64,000 nucleotides of DNA. It comes from Coturnix japonica. Lineage: Eukaryota; Chordata; Aves; Galliformes; Phasianidae. This document shows, piece by piece, positions 27,034-36,804 of this stretch (positions are counted from its first letter, which is position 1; each line of letters begins with the position of its first letter). The notes below the pieces were generated by a model, which saw only the letters and a list, made by a program, of their open reading frames with translations, searched no databases and was not told where the DNA came from. Location of the stretch: NCBI RefSeq assembly GCF_001577835.2, contig NC_029519.1, forward strand, positions 76,099,999 through 76,163,998. The letters run 5' to 3'. The translations under genes were made by a program, and so were the position numbers.

Positions 27034-28224
27034 TGAAATAAGAAGGTGACAAGAGCAACGTGATCATTATGATGGGGTAAAGTCAACTGAAAACAACCTT
27101 CTGTATCACAGGAAAGGCATTGAAAATCTAAAGGACAGGTTGCAGAAGGCTGAAATAACAGATGCTTGTAAGAGGGATGCCAAGAGCTCGTTAGTAGTCA
27201 CCGTTAATAAAATAACACCCGTAAGCCAGCGATGTTAGGCCTGTAGGCAAGAGTAAATCAGGGTTTGGTTTCTCAGAACGGTAGGGATTATGCACCCACA
27301 TAAAACAGCCTCTGCCCTGACAAGCGTATGGTGTAATTGCTGTCCAAACACATCCCACTTCCTCGCTGCGATTGACTCATCGCTGTAAAACTCCCATAGG
27401 AATATTTCTTGCAGAATAACAAGCAGCTTTATTATCATTTTTTATGTTTTAATTGTTTTTATGCTATTTTTTTCTGGCCTCCATTTTAAAGAGATGCAAC
27501 AGAAGATGGCCCCAGCCAGGCTGGACCCCAGGGGAGCCGCACCTGAGGTGATCCCTGAGCTATGAGGGGAGCAGGCAGAGGGCAGTGCAGCCCCACCATT
27601 ACGCTGCATGAGAGGCCGAGAGCTGAGGGGAAGGCAAAGAAAATAGCCGGACCTGATGAGGGAAAACCGCTGTGGTGGGTTGGAGGAAGCTGAATAGCCC
27701 TGCTCCAGCCCACAGGGACTCCCATTTAACCCAGTCTCTGTGCCACCGCCGCCTAGAGCAGCTCAGGCAGCCTCAACCGCCTCCCGCCCACCCTGAGGTA
27801 ATCCCCTCACAGACGCCGCTACGCATGCGTACGCTCAAGGCAAGGCGCACGGTGCCGTAAGTTACGCCACCAGCGTAACAGCGCCCTCCTTGCGGTCCCA
27901 TCCGGGAACGTGATGACGTCATCCCCCCTCCGCTAATTGCGTAGTTATCGCTCTGCACAACGCACCTCCCTACGCTCCCCGGGGCAGCCAATCAGAGAAG
28001 GCAGCCGCAACGCCTTCTGGGAAATGTAGTCTGCCGCCACCCCACAGCTGTACGGCCCTACGGTGCACAGCCCCGCCTTCCGCCTCTTGTGGGCGGGGCT
28101 AGAGCTCATGGCGGGCCAATAGCAGAGCGGGTGAGAGGTCGGCGGGAGGGTGCTTTGACCAATAGGAGCGCGTGGGAGCAGGGAGGGGGCGGAGCCAGCT
28201 GTGTTTTGTTCAATTGCCATTGAG

Positions 28225-28269
28225 GAGCCTGGTCCATACGCGGAGGGGAGGCGGCCCGTGCGGGCGCAG
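28225..28269 (+). other. FAM53A: Predicted FAM53A non-coding exon 1
   Basis: The GC-rich sequence after the last CCAAT and GC boxes ends in GCGCAG followed by GTAGCG, an acceptable 5' splice site at 28269/28270. The start is only inferred from promoter spacing. Other donors or dispersed start sites are likely for a CpG-island promoter. Confidence 0.4.
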
Positions 28270-28280
28270 GTAGCGGCTGC

Positions 28281-28352
28281 GGGTTCGGGGCGGGCAGGGG
28301 AGGCCGCGGGGCCGGGTAGCGGGTAACAGACGGCGGGTGGGAGCAGGGTGGG
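28281..28352 (+). other. Two G-quadruplex motifs after exon 1 donor
   Basis: On the transcribed-sense strand, 28281-28300 has four G runs of 3-4 separated by loops of 3, 1 and 2 bases. Positions 28335-28352 have four GGG runs with loops of 1, 4 and 1 bases. Both satisfy the canonical G3+N1-7 pattern. They lie within about 85 bases downstream of the predicted 5' splice site, so they would occur in the pre-mRNA. Confidence 0.7.
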
Positions 28353-29769
28353 TGGTGAGGCCCCTTCATGTGTGTGTATGTGTGGGAAGGGCACCCGGGG
28401 CTGCCTTTCCCTGTGAGGACGTGTGGGGTTGGGGCTGAGCCTGGCTCCATTTTCCGCTGTTGTTATAGGGAGAGTCGGGATGGCAGCAGGAGGAAAAAAA
28501 ACCATATGTAATGACGATAATCTTGTTTTCTAAAGAAAACTGCCTCACAAAAATATATTATATTGGCATTCGGGATCTTAGTTATTTAGTAGCTCTCCAG
28601 GCCTTTGTGCTGGTATCGCTTCCATCCCCCAGCAGCTCGGTTCTGAATGACGGCCTCAGCTTAACGGGGCTGAAGCGTCAAACCCGCAACTAAACGGGCT
28701 CTTTGTGCTGTGCCAGCTTTAATCAAGGCTTTGTTCTGGTTCTTTGCTTCGCCAAATGTTTTCCTGCAGCCTCTATGTAGGATTCCATAAGAGGAATCGT
28801 GGGGATTTTGAGGTGGCTGGAAGGGTTTGTGGGGCTGGCAGCAGGAGGTGGCCCTCTGGGTTAAGCATTGCGTCACTCCTCTCTTAGCAGACAGCTGAAA
28901 GTTGAGTGGTTTTCTCTTTAGTTAAGGCCTACGTCCTCTATAAGCACTGAGAAAATCCCCTTGCTTTATAGCAGCACTGTTACTTAGGGGGTAATAGGTT
29001 GCTCTCAGTCCTGAGCTCCAGGCCTGGGGCAGAGCTCTGTTCTGCTTTGCTGTGCTTACATTAAAATTAGCTCTTGAGAACGTTGATTACAGCCCTTATG
29101 GTTACGCTGCCTCCGATTCATATCCTAACTGCTAGGAAACGTTTTCCATCCAGGCCATTTTTGGCAAGAAGCAGAAGGTTTCTGCACGCTGCGGTGAGCT
29201 GAAATATTTCTGGGTAGGTTTTAATTGTGAATGTGCTGATTGCTTCGGGTCAGGCTTAGGGAACGTGGAGCACAGCGTCTGCTGAATGGCAGAAACTTTC
29301 CTAACAGAGCATGTGACTTGAGATCTGGTTTTATTGGAGGTGCACTGGGCATGATATAAGAGCTTGTATCTTTATAGTTGAATGTATCTTTACAGTGGGA
29401 TGCCTGGGAGACACACATTCTGAGGCAGAAAATAGTGTGTATTTTAGGGAACCAAAGCATACATCCAGATCAGCTTAACACAAGGTGGTTTCCATGTGGT
29501 TAACGTGGAGCTGCTCACTTAAATTGTTTGCTACTCATTTATTATGGGAAATTCTGTGTTAATATCAGTTATTTTTACTCACCCCTCGTTTTAAGGCTCT
29601 TTGGCGTGTGGAATATAATAGCACATACTGGCTATTAGATATAAACTGAAAATGATCTACAAGATCCTTCCCTAATGATACTCCTCCAGGCCACCTTGTG
29701 CTGGTGGTGGCCATCTGCCTGTCCTCTCTCAGCCTGTATCTGCCAGCGTGTAACTCAATGCTATTGTCT

Positions 29770-29795
29770 CTTAACTTGAAACTTTTCAAGTTAAG
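29770..29795. repeat. Near-perfect 26-base palindrome
   Basis: CTTAACTTGAAA (29770-29781) and TTTCAAGTTAAG (29784-29795) are exact reverse complements separated only by CT. It lies about 1.5 kb into intron 1. Confidence 0.85.
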
Positions 29796-30130
29796 TGGTT
29801 GTGAAGAAACGCCTTAGATTGGGCATAGCAAGTTTCTGTATTTCCTCTTGAACGCTGTTGAGTGCAGGGTGCTGTGATTGGGGAGAACGAGGAGACTGAA
29901 AGAAATACCTTTATTTGCAATGTTGTGTTATGGTCTTTAGAAGCTCAGAGCATGGCGTAAACCTGCATTTATGGCAATAAACTGTGCTGAGAATAGGAAA
30001 GTTGAACTTCCAGATTAATTTATTGCATTGATTGTTTTACTTTCAAATGGCGTGTGGGGCTGATTCTTTCCTATAAGAATTCCTTGAGAGTCTGGTAACC
30101 ATTATTGTGGCTGCCTTGTTTTAGTACCGA

Positions 30131-30168
30131 CCCCTTTTCCCTTCTCTCTCCTTTCTCCCCCTTCCTCT
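30131..30168. repeat. Pure 38-base polypyrimidine tract
   Basis: Thirty-eight consecutive C/T bases, continuing with interruptions to about 30,180. It has the composition of a triplex-capable mirror-like tract and lies about 1.9 kb inside the predicted intron 1. Confidence 0.8.
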
Positions 30169-31750
30169 ATTGCCTCCCCCAATCTGCATTCCTTTGTGCT
30201 AGCGGTGATGATGGCAGTTCTAGTCACCTCCTGTGGTTTGATAGATTATTCCCTTTAGAAACATGTGTACTTAAAACTTTCCAAACACGATTCTTTTTTT
30301 TGCTCCCACATTTTTTTGGATGATGTTTTGTTTGGAGCATTTTGTCCTTTTTGTTTTTTGCTTTAAACAGCAGCGAGAAATCTCGTTAAACCTTCAATGG
30401 AAAGTATTAGTACTTATATTGTTGTTTACATTTCTTTTTGCATAGTTGGGAGGTGATAATATACACAGCAATTTTGCCTTTTGGCAGCACTGAGTTTCCT
30501 TCAAGCAAACAAGTTATGTTCTTTTAGAAGGGGACTTTGTTTGCTTGGAGTTTTTATTCCTATAAAGTAAATTTAGGCTATTTTTAAACTATTATACTTG
30601 TCATCTGTTGTTCATGGACTACGTTGAGTGCAGAGCCTAATATGAAGAGGATTGTCTGCTCTCTAATATTAATCTGCTTTTTTTCTCTTTCTCGAGACAA
30701 TCAGTTCATGCAGTGAATGTCATCAACGAGCTGGCGAGGAAGTCACAACTGTCAGTGTTTTGTAGTGGGCAGAAAGAACTTGTGAAGGCTGTGTTTGTGT
30801 GAATTGCAAGCTTGGGGTGAGGCAGCAGGCAGGGCTGTTGCTAAATACGTTATCTGGGTTATGGCTCTTGGTTTCCTGACAGCAGCATTTCTTTCATGAA
30901 AGCAGCTGAAGATCACACTTTAGAAATAAAGAAACTTTCTGTATTCTATATTATATAAAGACAACTTACTGAATTGCAAAACCAGAATGATACAGCTAGC
31001 TTTGCACTGCTTGTATTTGTGTTATTGAAATGCAGGCCATCACCTGTGTAATGCTTAGTGGTGTTAGCCATAAGAGCAAGGGTTCTGATTATCTAATGTT
31101 AGCATCGCTGCTTTGAATTTGGTGTGGCAACTGAAGACCTGTGAAAATGAGCCTCTAGTAGTTAAGGGTAGGGATGCACACTTGCCATGGTAAGTCAGGT
31201 TGCAGGCCCAGAGCTTTGGGAGCACAGAAACACCCTCACCCAGTGCCAGAGATGGTGATTGCCCTTCGATGCGTGTGGATACAGATAGAGCTAAGGGTGT
31301 GAAGCCAAACTGTGTTTTGGCCGTTGCTGTCATTAGAAGTGTTTGCAGAACTGTCTCACTACAATCAGAAACGTGTGTCGTTGCAGGAAAGGCATCTGAG
31401 ATGGAAGAAAGCAGCTTTTGCTGAGCTTTAAAATTGGAACCCAGCTGGTACAGGAAAGGGTTGGTGGAATGACTGCAGCAGCAGTGTCTGCACCTTTACT
31501 TTTGTGCTGAGGTCTGTGGTTTGGGAAGATAGGACACGAGTTCCTCTTTCCTTCAGGAAACCCGTTTCTCCTTGTCAGCCCAGGCAGTTACCTTGCTGCT
31601 GCTTCTTAGTGCATTTAAAACTTATGGGTTTATGGAAGATTATAGTTATAATTTCTATATTAGTACCAAAGTGAGTTAACTTATTAAAAACAAACAAGAA
31701 CCTTTACTGTCTTAATGGGACCTCACAGGACAGGGCTGTGGCTCGTGTTC

Positions 31751-31957
31751 TTCACTAGGAGAGTGGTTAGGCCCTGGAACAGGCTGCCCAGGGAGGTTGT
31801 GGATGCCCCGTCCTTGGAGGTGTTCAAGGCCAGGTTGGACGGGGCCCTGGGCAACCTGATCTAGTAAAGGTGTATGTTTGGTGGCCCTGCCAGGCAGGAG
31901 GGTTGGAACTAAATGATCCTTGAGGTCCCTTCCAACCCGGGTCATTCTGTGTTCTAC
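31751..31957 (+). mobile_element. CR1 LINE 3' end, well preserved
   Basis: It matches the copy at 17415-17693 almost base for base from ACTAGGAGAGTGGTTAGGCC to GGTCATTCTGT, including the diagnostic CTGATCTAGTAAAGGTGT. It differs by a few substitutions and small indels. It is in forward orientation and 5' truncated. Confidence 0.95.
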
Positions 31958-33402
31958 TGTCACCTTTCCTTGAGCCAAGAACAGGAGTAATAGGAGCTTC
32001 TGTTGGTGCTATATTAACTTTAGGTCTCTAATTTGCATCTCAAATAACATTGCGAACAGCTTTAATGCCTCTGAGGGGTTTGGGAGGTTTTTGAAATTTG
32101 TATGGTAAATGTGCTTTTCAGCCTAATTGGGCAGCTCATATTATTATGGTGTGTTTAACTCTGTGCAGTTTGTGTTGAGGTAAATGATACTACGTTCTTC
32201 CTTCACTACTCTGCACCTATATTATGTCTTGTTATCTTGTTTGTAGCTTTACATTTTGCAGTCTTCCTGTTTTGCACTTCATGCAATTCCTAGTGGATAC
32301 TTGAGTTCTCTATTCTGCTTGTCAAAGCTTGTTCATAGGGCAAATTCTTGTCTTAAAGTTACTGCTTCCTTTAACTCCCTCTACTTTCCCACTGACAGAT
32401 GTCTTCCTTTGAGGGTTAGTTGACCTCTTCTGATTTTAGAGGGGTGAAAACTTGAAGGAAGAAAAAAAAAAACCAAATTGCACGTCAATGGGATCTATCA
32501 AACCCTGTTGCTTTATGAACTTCCAGACTCAAAATCACATGCAGGATGTGAAAAAAGCTGGTGTGTTTGGAGTCTGCTGTGCTGTAGAACGTGACTCAAA
32601 CATGGAATAGTGGAAATGTGCTTGGCCAAGTGGCTCTGGAACAGAAATCTTTTTTAGCTTGTCTATCACAGTGTTAATAGCAGTGGCTAATAATTACTTG
32701 TTCTGTCCTGCTTGGAATGGAGCACAGAGCTGCGTAAGCACGCCCTAAGACTGCTGCTGTGCTTCATAGCATCATTTATTTCATGGTATTTAGTGAGGAG
32801 GAGGAGAGAGGAGTGATGAGAACAGCATCTGGTAAGTAGCTGATCAGTGAACTGGCTAAACATGGTATATATTCTAGTGAAAAGGAGAAAGGAGTGAGTA
32901 CCTAGAACCTCATCTTTGGTTTTTTAGAATACAGTTAGAAATAAAACCAAGTTGATGAATTTGGGGTGTGTGGGTAACTTGGGCTTAAGAGAAGTGCTGT
33001 GGATTGCTGTAAGGGCCCGGAAGGGTGAGATAAGAACAGCAGAGCTCCTGGTTAGGAGAGAATACTATTGTCACTGAAACATGGGCATGAAGCCCATGGC
33101 TGCTCACCTCTCTGGACATGGTATTGCACTTGAGCGTAGGTAGGTGTGTGTTCACTTAATGTGTCCATTAACACTGCATACTGACCAGGATTGTTCATGT
33201 CAGTGTTTGAATAAGAAATCATGGTACTCTGGAGGTGAGACAGGCTGCTTGTTGCACTTACTGTTTAGTTTTTTGTTTGTTTGTTTGTAAATCTGTTCAG
33301 AATGTTGACCTATAGATCAGATTTGTATCCAGTGAGCCATTTATACTACCAGAACTATTACAGAGGGGGAAAAATACATTGTATTTTACCTGATGTGTGC
33401 TT

Positions 33403-34065
33403 CTTGACCTGGGTGTCCTGGTGGATGACAGGTTGGCCATAAGCAAGCAGTGTGCCCTCATGGCCAAAAAGGCCAGTGATATTTTGGGGTACATTAAAAA
33501 GAGTGTGGCCAGCAGGACAAGGGTTGTGATCCTGCTCCTCTACTCTGCCCTGGTGAGGCCTCATCTGGAATATTGTGTCCAGTTCTGGGCTCCCGGTATA
33601 AAAAAGACGGGGATCTCTTGGAAAGAGCCCAGCAGAGAGCCACAAAGATGGTGAAGGGCCTGGAGCATCTCCCCTATGAAGGGTAAGTGAACTGGGTCTG
33701 TTTAGCCTTGAGAAAAGAAGACTGAGAGGGGACCTGATCCAGATCTATAAATATCTGAGGTGTGAGGGGCAAAGTGGTGAGGCTGGTGTCTTTTCAGCAG
33801 TGTTTGGAGACAGGACAAGGGGAAACGGACAGAAACTGGAGCATAGGAAGTTCTGCATGAATGTGTACAAGAACTTCTTTACAGTGAGGGTGATGGAGCA
33901 CTGGAACAGGCTGCCCAGAGGGGTTGTGGAGTTTCCTCCTCTGGAGATATTCAAGACTTAACCTGGATGCCTACCTGTGTGACGTAGTGTAGGGAACCTG
34001 CTTTGGCAGGGGGGTTGGACTCGATGATCTCTTGTCCCTTCCAACCACTATGATTATGTGATTCT
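33403..34065 (+). mobile_element. CR1 LINE, end of ORF2 plus 3' UTR
   Basis: The longest forward CR1 in the window. The frame starting near 33397 reads [18 protein letters not shown], then [15 protein letters not shown], which is the C-terminal region of CR1 ORF2. The open frame is lost near 33650, after which nucleotide homology continues through GAGAGGGGACCTGATC, CTGGAACAGGCTGCCCAGAG and TTGGACTCGATGATC to the terminal TATGATTATGTGATTCTTA. The copy lacks the endonuclease and the main reverse transcriptase domains (5' truncation) and is inactive. Confidence 0.95.
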
Positions 34066-36045
34066 TAGGTGTCTTATTTGTGCTTAAGCTCTTAGTTCAT
34101 TTTTTTTCCCCTGTTTAATGACTTCAAAGTTTGCATTTTCAATGTTCACGGGACTTATTTTGGGCACAGACTTCCTCTGACTAGCTGTAGCTAATGCTTT
34201 CTGCTTTGGCTCCATACGTTCCATATTTTGGAGTATATGATTCGTCTACAGCATTTTCTATGCACAGGAAGTTGAAGCTACAGCCTTAGGCTTGGCTACA
34301 GTAAGAGGTGTGTGTGTGTACTGTTGTGAGGATGCTCTGTGACACCACAGTGAAAGCCATTACATCTCTAGAGCACTGCTGTCAGAAGGAATATATGATT
34401 CTGGAATTTGTTGGTCAGAGCAGAAGGATACCGACAGCATACAGCAATGCTGCTGAAATTCTCATATTGCTGCGAGATATTGGACTTGATTTATTTCTGC
34501 GTGAGCAAAGTATGGGGCAGGTATGAGTTTTCTGTTGCCGTACCCCAAAGGCATTTGGACATGCAAACATTAACCTGTTTTCTGCAAGTTGAGAGGACTG
34601 ACTTCTAGCTCATTCAGAGTAAGAGGGGTAGCTTCAAATTGAGATGGCCCCCAAAATAGTTGAAAAGGATGTGGGCTGGTTGTAAGCCTTATAGACAGCC
34701 GTGTTGTGCACCTAATGTGATTCATAAAAAGTTGGACCAGCTCTGCTTTTCCCCCAGTTCAGCATTTTGCTTGTCCTTGGCATTAAAACTCATTTTGAAT
34801 ACAGAGCTGGACATGTTCCTTTTTGCAGTGCAAGCTGACTGTCTAATCCCATGGGCACAAGGGACGTCTATTCTTATCCCTGTAGTAATATTGAACTGTT
34901 TTCTTTGTCCTCTTCCTGTTTTCTTGTGTTTTGTCTCTCCACATCTTCCTTTCCCCTCTCACCCAGCCTTGTGATGATTTTGGACTATATAAAGGCAGTG
35001 CATCTGTATCTTCACGGGAGGTCATGTTTTCAGCTCTAATTGTCCTTTTTGTTTTGTATTACCCTTAAGATAGCTTGCATAGGTATTCAAGTGTGGTACT
35101 TGAAGCCTAACTTTTCATTCTAGCTGAGACTTTCCTGTGCTGATTGGGTTGTTGTTTTCATGTGTGTTCATGTTTATGCATCTCCAGGTGCTTAACCCTT
35201 GTTTCAGGACCAGCTTCTTGCTCCATTGCAGCCAGCAGCTTTCTGTCCAGGCTCTCACCTTGCTGTTTGCTTGCTTAGTGCTGCCCAAGCACGACTTTCA
35301 TAGCTGAATTGTATCTGATATCATTCAAAACAGATTTCCAGTGTGTCAAAGTTGTACAGAGTTTTGTTTTGCAGTTCTTTCTACATTTCTGCTGTTTGTT
35401 CCATCATTTGTTACTGACAGTGCAATCAGTGAATTGAACTGGATTCCTGCTGGTGTGTTCTCCTGTGTGCCACTGAGATCTACTCTCTGGGTATGGTTAT
35501 CCAACAGGGGCTGCTCTCACTGTAGAGCCTTTGCTTGCCATCATCAGAAGTCATTGAACTTGACTGTGTGACCTCAGTGGCTCCTCTCCTGTCCCTAAGC
35601 CCTGTGCTGGGGTGCCAAAGTGAGCATGATTGCTTGCTGCTCACCTCCTCATTACCTTTTAGTGTTTAAAACTGAGATTTGGAGCACCGGTAACATGAAT
35701 CTGACTCTTTTTTTTATGTCAAAGGGAAACTCACCTGGATGCAGTCAAGCACTGTTTTAATGCTGTTGGCTACAAAGTGTAATAATTTCTTGTAACCATT
35801 TCTACCCATTGTGTGCTCCAAGGAGACAGGCATCTATTCTTGGCAATCGTGCTGCAGTCTTAAATTCAAAGAAGGCTTTAAAAGATCTGATCATCCTTTT
35901 CTAGAAGCATTTAATGTTGGTCTGTAAAATCCTAGCTGAGAGTGCTCCAATGGTGTTACTTCTGACCTCCAGTGTGTTGCCAAATGTAAGGCAGCATCTC
36001 TTGGAACTGAGGTGTTAAAAGAGCGTGGGTGATGAAATGTGTATT

Positions 36046-36150
36046 ACAGAATCTCAAGGGTTGGAAGGGACCTCAAAAGATCAAGTCCAACTCCCTGCTT
36101 AAGCAGGTTCCCTATGGTGGGTTGTGCAGGTAGGTGTCCAGACCTAGAAA
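36046..36150 (-). mobile_element. CR1 LINE 3' tail fragment
   Basis: CAGAATCTCAAGGGTTGGAAGG, GACCTCAAAAGATCAAGTCC and AAGCAGGTTCCCTATGGTGG are the reverse complement of a CR1 3' region. The copy is on the minus strand and truncated. Confidence 0.9.
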
Positions 36151-36780
36151 TTGATTAAATGTCACTTTTCTGTCATAGTAAGATGTATGTAGTAGTTCAG
36201 TTGCTCTTGGATTGAAAGTGAGATTAAATTTAATGCACCTTGTTTGTCAAAGTCTTTATTGAATAAGACTGTATTAAATAAATTGGATTAATTGAGAAGC
36301 TTCAAAGCAGCATTTCAAATAAACTTAATTGAAAATAATATATGACTCTGATCTTGGCTGCCCTAAGAGCAGAACTAGTGAGGGAAGGAAGGCAGAGGGG
36401 GGCTGGGGCCTTCCTTTCCCTGCTCCCCATTTCTCGCTCGAGTGGGATCAAATAACATAAAACCAGTTTGAGTTCTGAACTAGGTGAGCTGTTAAACCGA
36501 ACCCAACTGAAGCAAATGCTTTTTGCACCTGTGGAGCAGACTGCAGCTGTCGAGAAGCTTGTTTATCACTGATGTTCTCTTTGGGTTCAGGTGCTCAGCC
36601 GCTGACTACCCTTGAATGCAGTGGTTTGGTGTTTCAGAACTTGAGCAGGAAACATATTACTGCTCTTTACAGACTACAGCGTGCTTAACCTTTGGTAGAG
36701 TGAAGATGCCAGAATCTCAGATGTAATCTCAGAGCCTTATTTTGAAGTGTGTTTAGATAAAGCACGCTATTATCGCTATT

Positions 36781-36804
36781 GAAAGATTTCACTTGAAATC
36801 TTTC
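36781..36804. repeat. Perfect 10-bp stem, 4-base loop
   Basis: GAAAGATTTC at 36781-36790 and GAAATCTTTC at 36795-36804 are exact reverse complements around ACTT. Confidence 0.85.

Larger units (their letters stand above)
10431..27769. other. Upstream non-coding DNA, right part
   Basis: No convincing coding exon was found. The stretch contains five CR1 fragments (listed separately), a nested direct and inverted repeat at 13297-13370, an (ATAAA)n-type tract near 17768-17786, a TA microsatellite near 20451-20475, and an 11-base inverted repeat at 25131-25194. The TAAT-rich block around 11,870-12,020 and the sequence around 15,210-15,560 look less repeat-like. They could be conserved regulatory DNA, but single-sequence reading cannot show that. 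Open frames here are short and match nothing recognisable. Confidence 0.5.
27770..28360 (+). promoter_or_regulatory. FAM53A: CpG-island promoter, probably of FAM53A
   Basis: This is the only CpG-dense block in the window. Visible sites in order: palindrome ACGCATGCGT at 27821-27830 (NRF1-like); inverted repeat GTTACGC/GCGTAAC at 27861-27879; palindrome GATGACGTCATC containing a full CRE (TGACGTCA, 27914-27921); CCAAT at 27988; TTCTGGGAAATGTAGT at 28015-28030, which in reverse matches the ZNF143/Staf site; GGGCGGGGC at 28091-28099; and CCAAT boxes at 28116 and 28159. No TATA box is apparent. The last CCAAT pair would place initiation near 28,220-28,250. Assignment to FAM53A rests on orientation, on the first coding exon lying downstream on the same strand, and on the absence of another gene. 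A divergent non-coding transcript on the left is possible. Confidence 0.75.

Noticed and set aside
27821-27923. Palindromes in the CpG island as a replication origin or mobile-element end
   Set aside because: They match ordinary vertebrate promoter elements (NRF1-like and CRE), which is the simpler explanation.
27945-28505. 186-codon open frame on the minus strand over the CpG island
   Set aside because: GC-rich promoter DNA is poor in stop codons. The translation is low-complexity Pro/Ala/Ser and crosses the promoter motifs. Most likely an artefact.
33397-33654. 85-codon open frame resembling a host protein
   Set aside because: It is the C-terminal part of CR1 ORF2, annotated as a LINE fragment, not a host gene.
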